In this document: one piece after another, positions 25,972-34,738 of the stretch | Layout of the letters: every line of letters begins with the position of its first letter | Position numbering within the stretch: position 1 is the stretch's first letter | From: Paracoccaceae bacterium | GTDB lineage: Bacteria > Pseudomonadota > Alphaproteobacteria > Rhodobacterales > Rhodobacteraceae | Direction of reading: 5' to 3' | DNA length: 64,000 nt | Assembly (NCBI GenBank): GCA_902543185.1 | Contig: CACBXB010000010.1 | Coordinates: forward strand, 1-64,000 | The notes under the pieces: generated by a model | Databases searched by the model: none | Seen by the model: only the letters and a program-made list of their open reading frames with translations | What the model was told of the DNA's origin: nothing | Program-made: the position numbers and the translations under genes

Positions 25972-27465
25972 ATGACTTTGATCAGAGAAGAGGACCTAGT
26001 AGAAAGCATTGCTGATGCTTTTCAATACATTTCGTATTTTCACCCACCAGATTTTGTAATTTCTCTATCGTCTGCATGGGAGCGGGAAGAAAGTCAAAGC
26101 GCCAAAGATGCAATGGCACAAATCTTAGTTAACTCAAGAATGGCTGCTATGGGAAGACGTCCTATATGCCAAGATACAGGCAGTGCTAATGTCTATTTAG
26201 AAGTAGGCTATGATGTAAAATTTGATTTTTCTCGCAGTCTGCAGGAAGTTGTGGATGATGGCGTTCGAAAAGGATACCAATTTGATAAGAACCCACTTCG
26301 CGCTTCGATTGTTCTTGACCCGGTAGGTTCAAGAAAAAATAGTGGTGATAACACTCCTGCATTATTAACTGTTGATCTGGTTCCCGGTAATACCGTCTCC
26401 GTTTATGTTTCGGCCAAGGGAGGTGGTTCAGAAAATAAAGCAAAATTTGCTGTTCTCAATCCTTCAGACTCAGTCGCTGATTGGGTTGTTGAAACAGTTG
26501 AAAAACTAGGCGCTGGTTGGTGTCCTCCTGGCATCCTGGGAATTGGTGTTGGAGGTTCGTCGGACCGAGCAATGGCAATGGCCAAAAAAGCATTGAATGA
26601 TCCGCTTGATATGCAAGCATTATTGAAAAATGGCCCTAAAAATAAATCAGAAGAATTACGGATTGAAATATATGAAAGAGTAAACGCTCTGGGTATAGGG
26701 GCTCAGGGATTAGGTGGGGTTACTACCGTACTAGATGTAAAGATAAAAAGTTTTCCTACTCATGCAGCATCTCTTCCCGTTGGTTTAATCCCGAACTGTG
26801 CAGCAACGCGTCACTTACATTTTACTTTAGATGGAACGGGCGTTCCTAAGTTTGAAACACCTGATTTGGAGGCTTGGCCAGAAATTTTACTTGATGAAGC
26901 GAACAAAAATGCCCGCCGAGTAGATGTAGATAATCTTGATGAAGAAACTTTGGCTAGTTTGAAAATAGGTGAAACTTTGTTGTTAAATGGCACAATTTAT
27001 ACGGGGCGAGATGCTGCCCATAAAAGAATAGTCAATTTTCTTGATGAGGGAAAAGCACTGCCGGTAAATTTGGAAAATCAAACGATTTATTATGTTGGGC
27101 CAGTTGATGCGGTGGGTGACGAAGCTATTGGTCCGGCAGGTCCAACAACATCAACAAGAATGGATAAATTTACTGATCGAGTTCTCGGTGATACTGGTCT
27201 GAAATTAATGATAGGAAAAGCAGAGCGGGGGCCTGAAGCAATTGAGGCAATTAAAAAACACAAAGCAGTTTATGCAATTGCCGTTGGCGGGGCCGCATAC
27301 CTAGTCTCAAAAGCTATAAAAGAGGCAGAACCTGTTGCTTTTGAAGATCTTGGTATGGAAGCGATTTATAAACTTAGAGTAGAAGATATGCCTGTTTTGG
27401 TGGCTGTTGATAATAGTGGAGCTAGTATTCACAAATCTGGGCCGGCTGCTTGGCGTAAGAGTTGA
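25972..27465 (+). CDS. Fumarate hydratase, class I (4Fe-4S)
   Basis: A 497-residue class I fumarase, interconverting fumarate and malate in the TCA cycle. Cysteines expected to hold the 4Fe-4S cluster are visible in RRPICQDTGSANVY, PNCAATRH and the segment around GWCPPG. The C-terminal domain has GPAGPTTSTRMDKFTDRVL, typical of the fused alpha-beta form. GAGGAG lies ahead of the ATG. It is divergent from the aldehyde dehydrogenase across a 200-bp gap. The following SDR gene is 25 bp away and may be cotranscribed. Confidence 0.9.
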   Translation: MTLIREEDLVESIADAFQYISYFHPPDFVISLSSAWEREESQSAKDAMAQILVNSRMAAMGRRPICQDTGSANVYLEVGYDVKFDFSRSLQEVVDDGVRKGYQFDKNPLRASIVLDPVGSRKNSGDNTPALLTVDLVPGNTVSVYVSAKGGGSENKAKFAVLNPSDSVADWVVETVEKLGAGWCPPGILGIGVGGSSDRAMAMAKKALNDPLDMQALLKNGPKNKSEELRIEIYERVNALGIGAQGLGGVTTVLDVKIKSFPTHAASLPVGLIPNCAATRHLHFTLDGTGVPKFETPDLEAWPEILLDEANKNARRVDVDNLDEETLASLKIGETLLLNGTIYTGRDAAHKRIVNFLDEGKALPVNLENQTIYYVGPVDAVGDEAIGPAGPTTSTRMDKFTDRVLGDTGLKLMIGKAERGPEAIEAIKKHKAVYAIAVGGAAYLVSKAIKEAEPVAFEDLGMEAIYKLRVEDMPVLVAVDNSGASIHKSGPAAWRKS

Positions 27466-27490
27466 CCAAAATTAGGGCATGATGTTTTAA

Positions 27491-28249
27491 ATGCAAAAAG
27501 TTTTGATTACAGCAGGTGCATCTGGCATTGGTTATGCTCTAGCCGAAACATTTTATGCTGCAGATTACAAAGTTTGGATAATAGATGTTTCAGAAAAAGA
27601 TTTAAAAAAATGTCCAAAAGATTGGGAGCAAAGTAATATTGATGTTTGTGACGAAAATGCAATGGCGGCTCTTTTTAAAAAAATTAATGACAAATGGGCC
27701 GGATTAGATGTTCTCTGTGCTAATGCTGGAGTTGCTGGTTCAACAGCGCTGATTGAGGATCAAGATGCCGAAGCATTTCGAAAGTGTTTAAATGTAAATT
27801 TAATAGGTGCTTTTCTGTCTGTTAAAGGAAGCTTACCAATTATGAAAAAACAAAAGAAAGGCACCATTATTTTTACCTCATCTACAGCAGGTCTTAATGG
27901 TTTTCCATATCGCTCTCCTTACTCCTCAAGTAAATGGGGAATACACGGATTTATGAAAACATTAGCCATGGAGGCCGGCCCATTTGGGATAAGAGCAAAT
28001 GCTATTGCACCTGGCTGTGTTGAGGGTGCTCGTATTGATGCCGTAATTGAAAAAGAAGCTGCAAAGAAAAAGACTACTTCTGATGTTATTAGAGAAGCTT
28101 ATAAATCGGGCACGTCCCTTAAGACCTTTGTGAATGCCGAGGACATAGCATCTATGGCTTTATTTTTAGCCTCAGAGCAGGCAAGTCGAATATCGGGTCA
28201 GGTAATTGCTGTGGATGGGCATACGGAAAATCCAGACCCTAAAATATAA
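27491..28249 (+). CDS. Short-chain dehydrogenase/reductase
   Basis: A 252-residue SDR with the cofactor motif TAGASGIGYALAE near residue 7, NAG in LCANAGVAG, the catalytic Ser in FTSSTAG and YxxxK in SPYSSSKWGIHGF. The C-terminal FLASEQASRISGQVIAVDGH is the classical SDR end. It lies between the fumarase and an LDH2-type dehydrogenase on the same strand. The pair of dehydrogenases suggests oxidation of a hydroxy acid, but the substrate is unknown. Confidence 0.87.
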   Translation: MQKVLITAGASGIGYALAETFYAADYKVWIIDVSEKDLKKCPKDWEQSNIDVCDENAMAALFKKINDKWAGLDVLCANAGVAGSTALIEDQDAEAFRKCLNVNLIGAFLSVKGSLPIMKKQKKGTIIFTSSTAGLNGFPYRSPYSSSKWGIHGFMKTLAMEAGPFGIRANAIAPGCVEGARIDAVIEKEAAKKKTTSDVIREAYKSGTSLKTFVNAEDIASMALFLASEQASRISGQVIAVDGHTENPDPKI

Positions 28250-28265
28250 ATACACGGAGAAATTT

Positions 28266-29309
28266 TTGGAAGAAATTACTAGTAAAATTATATTAGGTGA
28301 AAAAAGGTTGAAACTGGCCTCGGATCATGTTGATAGAGTTTTAACAAGAATTTTTATTTCGGTTGGTTTTCCAGAAGATATCTCAAAAGCAACTTCATCT
28401 CATCTTGTTGATGCCAATTTAGTCGGCGTTGAAAGTCACGGTATTATGCGAGTTTTAGAGTACGCAGATGAAGTAAAATCTGGTGTCTTGAACCCCTCTA
28501 GTCGTCCTGAATTAATTAAACAAGACAAAAATTTTCTTGAAATTAATGCAAGTGGTGGCATAGGCATTCCAGCGCTTAATCTTGCTTATGATGAATGCTG
28601 CAAAGATGCAGAAGACAAGGATCTGTCTATTATGGCAGTCAAACATGTTGGGCATACTGGCCGACTTGGCGCATATGCTGAGGTTGCTGGTCAAAGAGGG
28701 TTCTTAACGATTTGCATGGGAGGTGGAAACCGTCAATACTGGAGGCAGGTTGCTCCTCCCGGTGGGGCTAAAGCAATGCTGCCAACCAATCCTTGGTGTA
28801 TAGGAATTCCAGCAGGAAAAACTGGTCCTGTGGTTCTGGATTTTGCCACATCCAAAATTGCTGGTGGATGGATCTATGCGGCTAAGTCTGCAGGAGCACT
28901 TTTACCGGATAATTCTGTAAAAGATGCAAATGGAAACGTGACCAGAAATCCTGATGATTATTTTTCTGGTGGTGCACTTATGCCAGCCGCTGAGCACAAA
29001 GGATTTGGTTTAGCTTTAATTGCTGAATTAGTTGGACAGGCATTACTTGGACCATCAACAACTAAGCATTGGTTGTTAATAGCGATAAAAGCAGACCAGT
29101 TCCGTGAAAAAACTGCTTTTGAACGAGTAGCAGATGAAATTTTGGATGAAATCAGGTCATGTCCTCCGGCACCGGGAAGTTCGGGAGTTCAGATACCGGG
29201 CGAACGCGAACGAATTCAAAGAAGTGCGTCCCAAAATATTCTTCAAATACCAGTGTCTACATGGGATCAGATTTGTGATCTGGCAGGTAAATATGGCGTA
29301 CCAATTTAA
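28266..29309 (+). CDS. LDH2-type (malate/L-lactate dehydrogenase family) oxidoreductase
   Basis: A 347-residue NAD(P)-dependent dehydrogenase of the Ldh2/YlbC family, which oxidises 2-hydroxy acids such as malate, lactate, sulfolactate or ureidoglycolate. The conserved ESHGIMRVLEYA, the HVGHTGRLGAYAE segment and MLPTNPWCIGIP are seen, with the C-terminal EIRSCPPAPGSSGVQIPGE. The chosen TTG start has GGAG six bases before it; an in-frame ATG further upstream lies inside the previous gene. It follows the SDR by 16 bp. Substrate not predictable. Confidence 0.85.
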   Translation: MEEITSKIILGEKRLKLASDHVDRVLTRIFISVGFPEDISKATSSHLVDANLVGVESHGIMRVLEYADEVKSGVLNPSSRPELIKQDKNFLEINASGGIGIPALNLAYDECCKDAEDKDLSIMAVKHVGHTGRLGAYAEVAGQRGFLTICMGGGNRQYWRQVAPPGGAKAMLPTNPWCIGIPAGKTGPVVLDFATSKIAGGWIYAAKSAGALLPDNSVKDANGNVTRNPDDYFSGGALMPAAEHKGFGLALIAELVGQALLGPSTTKHWLLIAIKADQFREKTAFERVADEILDEIRSCPPAPGSSGVQIPGERERIQRSASQNILQIPVSTWDQICDLAGKYGVPI

Positions 29310-29327
29310 ACCTTACCAAAGATTTAT

Positions 29328-29573
29328 TTAGCCACCCTTAAATTGTTGAAGTAGAAATATTTCACTTTCTGGCTTAATAGGAGTGTGGTCTGCTCCAGAT
29401 ACCATTTCCCCATCAACTGCAACTGAAACACCCGCTTCAATTATGGGTTCCAAGTTTGGATAAATAGAAATAAGCTCGTCGAGCATCTTACCAACAGTAT
29501 CTGCTTTTACTTTAATTACTAGCTCTCCGTCAGTGAATTGGCGCAAACCTGACCACAGATTTACTTCTGCCAT
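29328..29573 (-). CDS. MoaD/ThiS-family sulfur carrier-like protein
   Basis: An 81-residue ubiquitin-fold protein ending in KGG, the C-terminal Gly-Gly needed for thiocarboxylate formation. The internal segment VGKMLDELISIYPNLEPII is typical of MoaD. MoaD is the small subunit of molybdopterin synthase. It overlaps the stop of the molybdenum hydroxylase large subunit by one base (TAATG), so it is the last gene of that operon. It may serve this enzyme's cofactor specifically or be a general MoaD. No MoaE is in the window. Confidence 0.85.
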   Translation of the reverse strand: MAEVNLWSGLRQFTDGELVIKVKADTVGKMLDELISIYPNLEPIIEAGVSVAVDGEMVSGADHTPIKPESEIFLLQQFKGG

Positions 29574-31819
29574 TAGCTATCTTCCTTGATCGCTTTTAAT
29601 ACCTTTGGGGGGGAAATTGGCAAATGACGGAGGCGTTTTCCAGTCGCATCTGCAATTGCGTTTGCAATTGCTGGAAGTGGAGGCGCTATTCCTGTTTCCC
29701 CAACTCCTCGCACACCAAATGGGTGGCTGTCGCTTGGTACTTCAACAATGACTGTATCTATCATAGGAAGGTCTGAGGCGACAGGTACCCGATAGTCTAA
29801 AAACCCTGCGTTCTGCAACCTGCCGTCTTGCCCATAGATATATTCTTCGTTTAATGCCCAGCCTATTCCTTGCGCTGCCCCACCTTGGAACTGACCCTCA
29901 ACATATGATGGATGGATAGCTCTGCCTGCATCTTGAACGACAAGATAACGCAATATTGTGGCTCTTCCTGTTTCTGGATCCACCTCAAGATCAACAACGT
30001 GCGTACCAAAACTCTCTCCTGCTCCTCCATATGTAGTCGCGTGATGACCAGAGATTGGTCCTCCCGTGCGTCCCATTCGACGACCGATTTCCTTAATTGT
30101 CATCGGAGGAAAGTCACCGGCATTTGGTCCTGCTGGGTGAGCGGCACCATCAAACCAATCGACTGCTTCTTGGTCAATGCCCCATTTGTTGGCGGCACGT
30201 TGGCACATTTCTTTGATAGCTTCGTTACACGCTTCAACTGCAGCTTTGCCTATAGCAAAAGTTGCTCGACTTCCGTGGGTTGGTTCATTGACACCTAGAG
30301 AGCCGGTTTCAACAACATTTACCCGAACATCTTCATATGGGATTCCCAGTGTTTCAGCCACCATCAGAGCCATTGACGCTCTACTCCCACCAATATCTGG
30401 TGTACCTATAGATAGAGTAATTGTCCCGTCTTCACCCAAAGCCATAGAAATGGATGTCTCTCCGCCATGGTTCATCCAAAACCCTGAAGCAATTCCTCTT
30501 CCTTGGTTAGGGCCAAGCTTTACGTTTAAATTTGGATGGGATTTTGCAGCTTCGAGGGTTTCAATAAGTCCTATTTTTCTGAACTTTGGTCCAAAACTTG
30601 ATTTAGTGCCTTCTTTAGATCCGTTCAAAAGCCTTACATCAATGGGATCCAGATTTAGTTCACGGCACATTTCGTCCACAAGACTTTCTACTGCAAACGC
30701 TGCCATAGGAGATCCTGGCGCTCTGTATGCTGCTGACTTGGGTCGGTTGGAAAGCACGTCGTAACCAATGTGATGTACGGCAGGAAGTTGATAATTAGCA
30801 AAGGCGCACTCCAATGCCATACCGGTTGGCGCCATCCCTGGGAACGCTCCACCTTGCATTCGGAAAACTGCCGAAGCGGCTGTCATTTGTCCATTTTTCT
30901 TCATGCCTATTTTAACGTCCATTGAAGCAGACGCAGTCGGGCCTGTGGCACGTAGAACTTCGGATCGGGTCATAACCAACTTTACGGGGCGACCACCTGC
31001 TTTTTGAGAAAGGGCTAGAGAAAGGGCTTCAGAAAAAATTGTAGTTTTTCCACCAAAACCACCACCTATTTCTGACGGTGTAACCCGAAGCTGAGAAGCT
31101 TCCAGCCCAAGAACCGCTGCACACATTTTTCTGATAAACCACTGGCCTTGTGTGCAGATCCACATTTCACCTTTTCCATCTTGGCCAAGTTGACCAACGC
31201 AAGCATGTGGTTCAATATACCCCTGATGCGCAGCCTCCGTTTTATAGGTGTTTTCCATGATGAGATCTGCATTAGAGAACCCCGTTTCCAGATCCCCGTG
31301 GCCGAAGTCCATGTATGAAACAACATTAGGCGGTGATCCTTCTGGTACAGTATGGTCTTGTGCTCCCTCTCTGATGACTGGTGCATCAGGCCTCATTGCT
31401 TCATCAACATCGGTTACGTGAGGAAGAATTTCATATTCAACTTCAATAAGCTTTATCGCATCTTTGGCTGCTAGTGCTGATGTCGCTGCGACGGCTGCTA
31501 CTGCGTGCCCATCATATAGAGCCCTATCACCCGCTATCGTATTTTCTTGTAGATAAAAATCTTCTCCTTTTAAACCAGTAGGGAAATCAGCTCGAGTTAC
31601 AAAAGCTTTTACACCTGACAATGCTTCTGCTTTAGAAGTATCAATTTTAACAATACGCGCATGGGCGTGAGGAGAGCGGAGTACTGCGGCGTGAAGCATA
31701 TTTGGAGCATTAAAGTCTGCCCCATATTTTGCTCGCCCTGTTACTTTGTCTAAGCCATCAGGACGGTTGGGACGGGTACCTATATATTTAAATTTATTTA
31801 TGAGTTCATCTTTTGCCAT
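29573..31819 (-). CDS. Xanthine dehydrogenase-family molybdopterin-binding subunit
   Basis: A 748-residue catalytic subunit of the molybdenum hydroxylase family. N-terminal RPDGLDKVTGRAKYGAD, molybdopterin segments GGGFGGKT and AYRAPGSPM, and the catalytic Glu in GVRGVGETG are all present. The active-site loop is AYRAPG, not the AYRCSFR of form I CO dehydrogenase, so CO oxidation is unlikely. Aldehydes or heterocycles such as purines are more probable. Subunit order is FAD, 2Fe-2S, Mo, MoaD, each overlapping by one base. Location is cytoplasmic, as no signal peptide is seen. Confidence 0.9.
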   Translation of the reverse strand: MAKDELINKFKYIGTRPNRPDGLDKVTGRAKYGADFNAPNMLHAAVLRSPHAHARIVKIDTSKAEALSGVKAFVTRADFPTGLKGEDFYLQENTIAGDRALYDGHAVAAVAATSALAAKDAIKLIEVEYEILPHVTDVDEAMRPDAPVIREGAQDHTVPEGSPPNVVSYMDFGHGDLETGFSNADLIMENTYKTEAAHQGYIEPHACVGQLGQDGKGEMWICTQGQWFIRKMCAAVLGLEASQLRVTPSEIGGGFGGKTTIFSEALSLALSQKAGGRPVKLVMTRSEVLRATGPTASASMDVKIGMKKNGQMTAASAVFRMQGGAFPGMAPTGMALECAFANYQLPAVHHIGYDVLSNRPKSAAYRAPGSPMAAFAVESLVDEMCRELNLDPIDVRLLNGSKEGTKSSFGPKFRKIGLIETLEAAKSHPNLNVKLGPNQGRGIASGFWMNHGGETSISMALGEDGTITLSIGTPDIGGSRASMALMVAETLGIPYEDVRVNVVETGSLGVNEPTHGSRATFAIGKAAVEACNEAIKEMCQRAANKWGIDQEAVDWFDGAAHPAGPNAGDFPPMTIKEIGRRMGRTGGPISGHHATTYGGAGESFGTHVVDLEVDPETGRATILRYLVVQDAGRAIHPSYVEGQFQGGAAQGIGWALNEEYIYGQDGRLQNAGFLDYRVPVASDLPMIDTVIVEVPSDSHPFGVRGVGETGIAPPLPAIANAIADATGKRLRHLPISPPKVLKAIKEDS

Positions 31820-32301
31820 TAGGATGCTTCCCTCATTTCTTTTGCTGCATCTAGCACAGCCCTTATAATTTTATCATATCCTGTACATCGACAAAGATTA
31901 CCAGCTAACCAATATCGCACCTGTTCTTCATTTGGGTCAGGATTTTTTTCCAATAAATTTTTTGCTGCTACCAGAATACCTGGTGTGCAAATACCGCACT
32001 GCAAAGCGGCATGCTCAACAAACTTTTTCTGAAGGGGGTGCAGTTTGTCCCCTTTCGCCATACCCTCAATTGTTTCTATACTTTTGCCACTCGCTTCAAC
32101 ACCTAGCATTAAACATGAGCACACTAGTCGGTCCTCAATGGTTACAGTGCAAGCGCCGCAATCGCCTGTTCCGCACCCTTCTTTTGTTCCGGTTAGGTTG
32201 AGGCGGTCCCTTAAAACATCCAAGAGAGTTTCCCTAGGATCACATAGAAACTCAACATCGTCTCCGTTAACTTTGGCAGTTACATGAATATTAGTCATCA
32301 T
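31819..32301 (-). CDS. Molybdenum hydroxylase 2Fe-2S subunit
   Basis: A 160-residue protein with two iron-sulfur domains. The plant-type ferredoxin motif is GCGTGDCGACTV (near 43-54) with a further Cys in CSCLML, and the all-helical second cluster is CGICTPG plus CRCTGY (near 100-143). It transfers electrons from the molybdenum centre to the FAD subunit. ATGATG gives two possible starts three bases apart. Overlaps of one base at both ends show strict operon organisation. Confidence 0.92.
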   Translation of the reverse strand: MMTNIHVTAKVNGDDVEFLCDPRETLLDVLRDRLNLTGTKEGCGTGDCGACTVTIEDRLVCSCLMLGVEASGKSIETIEGMAKGDKLHPLQKKFVEHAALQCGICTPGILVAAKNLLEKNPDPNEEQVRYWLAGNLCRCTGYDKIIRAVLDAAKEMREAS

Positions 32302-33161
32302 TATTTTCCTTGGGCTCGATCATAAGCTTTTTTTGCAGTACGCACGGCTAGAACACCAGCGATGTCTGTTCTAAACTCTATCGTTCCTCTTTTATCATCA
32401 ATTGGATTACATGCTTTCTCTGCCGCTTGGGCTAGCCTTTTCAAGGCTGCTTTATCTAATTTGGTTCCGATTATAGCCTTAGCGCATTCATCAACTAATA
32501 GCACGGTGGGTGCTACAGCTCCCAAAGCTACGCGAGCTTCAGTTATTATTCCATTATCCAAGCGCAAACTAACCGCGCAGCCCACAACTGCGATATCCAT
32601 TTCCGTTCTTGGTATGAACCTTAAGTAAGCATCACCTGCATTCTTTTCTCTAGCTGGTATATGAACAGCTGAGATCAGTTCACCTTTTTTTAATGATGTT
32701 TTGCTTGGACCAGTTGGAATATTTTCGACCTTTTCTATTCTTTCGCCTGAGGGACCTATGACTGAAACGGTAGCCCCAGCGGCAATTTGAGCAGGTACGC
32801 TATCGGCTGCAGGTGACCCATTACATAGATTTCCAACTATCGTGGCTCTTCCTTGAATTTGCGTTGATCCAATTAAATCTGTGGCTTCCACCAAGCCTGG
32901 CCAAGCTTTCTTAAACTCTGCATGCTCCGACATCGCAGCGCCTGAAACGCCAATTCCTAAAGTCCAGCTGCCATCTTTATTTTTGGTGATGTCTTTTACA
33001 CCCTGAATTTTTTTTACGTCAATTAAGTCATCTGGGGTAATGATGTCGGAGTGCATTTGAACGAGCACATCCGTACCTCCGGCTAGAAAACGGGTTTTCC
33101 CTTTTGAACTAGCCGCTATTGCAGAAGCGTCTGAAAAACTAGAAGGCGTATGGTAATTCAT
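32301..33161 (-). CDS. Molybdenum hydroxylase FAD-binding subunit
   Basis: A 286-residue FAD-binding protein of the CoxM/XdhB type. The flavin-site motif FLAGGTDVLVQMHS is near residue 27 and the second site AGNL-equivalent reads TIVGNLCNGSPAADSVPA near 110. It passes electrons to an unknown acceptor. It is the first of the four tightly packed genes; a Rieske ferredoxin gene lies 108 bp upstream on the same strand and might be cotranscribed. Confidence 0.9.
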   Translation of the reverse strand: MNYHTPSSFSDASAIAASSKGKTRFLAGGTDVLVQMHSDIITPDDLIDVKKIQGVKDITKNKDGSWTLGIGVSGAAMSEHAEFKKAWPGLVEATDLIGSTQIQGRATIVGNLCNGSPAADSVPAQIAAGATVSVIGPSGERIEKVENIPTGPSKTSLKKGELISAVHIPAREKNAGDAYLRFIPRTEMDIAVVGCAVSLRLDNGIITEARVALGAVAPTVLLVDECAKAIIGTKLDKAALKRLAQAAEKACNPIDDKRGTIEFRTDIAGVLAVRTAKKAYDRAQGK

Positions 33162-33269
33162 AAAAAAACTCTACTTTGAAAAGATATTTTTGGTTCGTGT
33201 GAGGTCAGGCTAACTTAAAAAATTTATCCAATCAATTTTAATTGAACCCTCATTAATTTATTTTATTTT

Positions 33270-33578
33270 TTAAAGTTCTATAAAAATTTGCTCGTCTTCA
33301 ACTTTTAGCTTGTATGTTTTTAGATCTTCGCAGGGTGGGTCCATTACGACTTTACCAGTTTTAATATTGAATACCCCGAGATGCATAGGGCATTCTATTT
33401 CTTCGCCGTCAATTAAACCATCTACGAGGTGAATGTCTTCATGCGTGCAAAGACCGTCAGTAGCATAGAACCCGTCTTCCAGATGGTAAATGCAATATGT
33501 TCGATCATTGTGATCAAATCTGTATTGGTCTTCAAATTCAACATCTGAGGTATTGCAAACAAATGTCCAGTCCGCCAT
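33270..33578 (-). CDS. Rieske-type ferredoxin (MocE-like)
   Basis: A 102-residue soluble Rieske 2Fe-2S protein with ligands C44-x-H46 in GLCTHEDI and C63-x2-H66 in IECPMHLG. Stand-alone Rieske ferredoxins feed electrons to oxygenases. Its divergent neighbour, 78 bp away, encodes a desaturase-type diiron oxygenase, and this pair is the arrangement of MocE and MocD, known from rhizopine catabolism in rhizobia. It could alternatively serve the molybdenum hydroxylase encoded downstream. The name is by resemblance only. Confidence 0.88.
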   Translation of the reverse strand: MADWTFVCNTSDVEFEDQYRFDHNDRTYCIYHLEDGFYATDGLCTHEDIHLVDGLIDGEEIECPMHLGVFNIKTGKVVMDPPCEDLKTYKLKVEDEQIFIEL

Positions 33579-33656
33579 TATCTGTTTCGTCCTTGTTGTT
33601 TAAATTTTGTTTTGAGCTAATTTTATAGTTAGTAAATTGTAGGGTGGCAAAGAAAA

Positions 33657-34694
33657 ATGGAAATACAAAAACCACAAATAGGTATAAATAGCACATCTGG
33701 TGATTGGTTTAAAATTAAAATTGATCGTAAAGTTTTAAAAGAGCTTTCGAGGCGCAGTGATTTCGAAGGTTGGAAACATATAATCATTTATTTTGTTTCG
33801 TTATTGGTATTAGGTTTGCTTTGTTATAGCTCTTGGGGCACATGGTGGTTCATTCCAATATATCTGGCTTACTGCACGTGGTGGGGAGGTGCAGACGCCA
33901 TATGGCATGAGTGTGGTCATAGAACAGCTTTCAAGACCCGCAACTTGAATGACTTCTTCTATGAAATAGCAAGTTTCATGAATAACTTTGAATCAGTACG
34001 TTTTCATTGGAGTCATTCACTTCATCACAGTTATACGGCATCGGTTGACCCTCATGATTTTGAGGTAGAGGGTAGCATTTTTTGGAAACCAAAGACATTG
34101 GTAGAGTTTTTAATTATTTTTGTACCAGGATTTGGACTTTTAAATTTGCACAAGTCACTACATTACGAAATTTTACAGCATGCTCTTGGTGTTAATACGC
34201 GCGTCATGCGTGAATGTATTCCACAGGAAAAGCAAGCGTCTTGCATAAGAAACTCTCGTATCTACGTTGGATTATGGATAGGAATTATTTTATTTGCTAT
34301 AGCTATTGGTTCTTGGCTACCAATATTCCTACTTCTTGTTCCCAAGTTTTTTGCGACGCTAAATATCGTTTGGGGCATAACCCAACATGTGGGGTTGAAA
34401 GAGGATGTCAAGGATCACCGTTTATCTACCCGTTCAGTGCGTTTAAATCCTATTTTTAGTTTTATTTATTGGAAAATGGAATATCATATTGAGCACCATA
34501 TGTTTCCGATGGTCCCATCGCATAGGCTCCCTAAATTACATGAGGTTATAAAAGAGCAGCTTCCTAAGCCTAAGTCTCTTTACCATGCCTATAAAGAAAT
34601 TATTCCAGCAGTTTTGAAACAAACTAAAGACCCCGATTATCATATTGGGGTTGAGTTACCAGATGCGGGGGCTCAAACAGTTAATTCTGCTTGA
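33657..34694 (+). CDS. Fatty-acid-desaturase-fold diiron oxygenase (MocD-like)
   Basis: A 345-residue membrane protein with the three histidine boxes of the desaturase superfamily: HECGH (near 83), HWSHSLHH (near 119) and YHIEHHMFP (near 280). About four hydrophobic segments surround them. Members introduce double bonds or hydroxyl groups; MocD-type members work with a Rieske ferredoxin on small sugar-like compounds. The divergent Rieske gene and the sugar importer downstream support that over lipid desaturation. Substrate is inferred from context, and a lipid desaturase remains possible. Confidence 0.85.
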   Translation: MEIQKPQIGINSTSGDWFKIKIDRKVLKELSRRSDFEGWKHIIIYFVSLLVLGLLCYSSWGTWWFIPIYLAYCTWWGGADAIWHECGHRTAFKTRNLNDFFYEIASFMNNFESVRFHWSHSLHHSYTASVDPHDFEVEGSIFWKPKTLVEFLIIFVPGFGLLNLHKSLHYEILQHALGVNTRVMRECIPQEKQASCIRNSRIYVGLWIGIILFAIAIGSWLPIFLLLVPKFFATLNIVWGITQHVGLKEDVKDHRLSTRSVRLNPIFSFIYWKMEYHIEHHMFPMVPSHRLPKLHEVIKEQLPKPKSLYHAYKEIIPAVLKQTKDPDYHIGVELPDAGAQTVNSA

Positions 34695-34738
34695 TTGTAA
34701 AAGATAGCTGTTGGAAATTCTTATAGGGAGCCAAAAAC

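Noticed and set aside
30177-30764. Long plus-strand open frame opposite the molybdenum subunit gene
   Set aside because: It lies entirely antisense to a well-conserved catalytic subunit and has no recognisable domain or ribosome site.
29573-33161. Form I CO dehydrogenase (coxMSL)
   Set aside because: Gene order matches, but the active-site loop is AYRAPG and not AYRCSFR, so I call it a general molybdenum hydroxylase.
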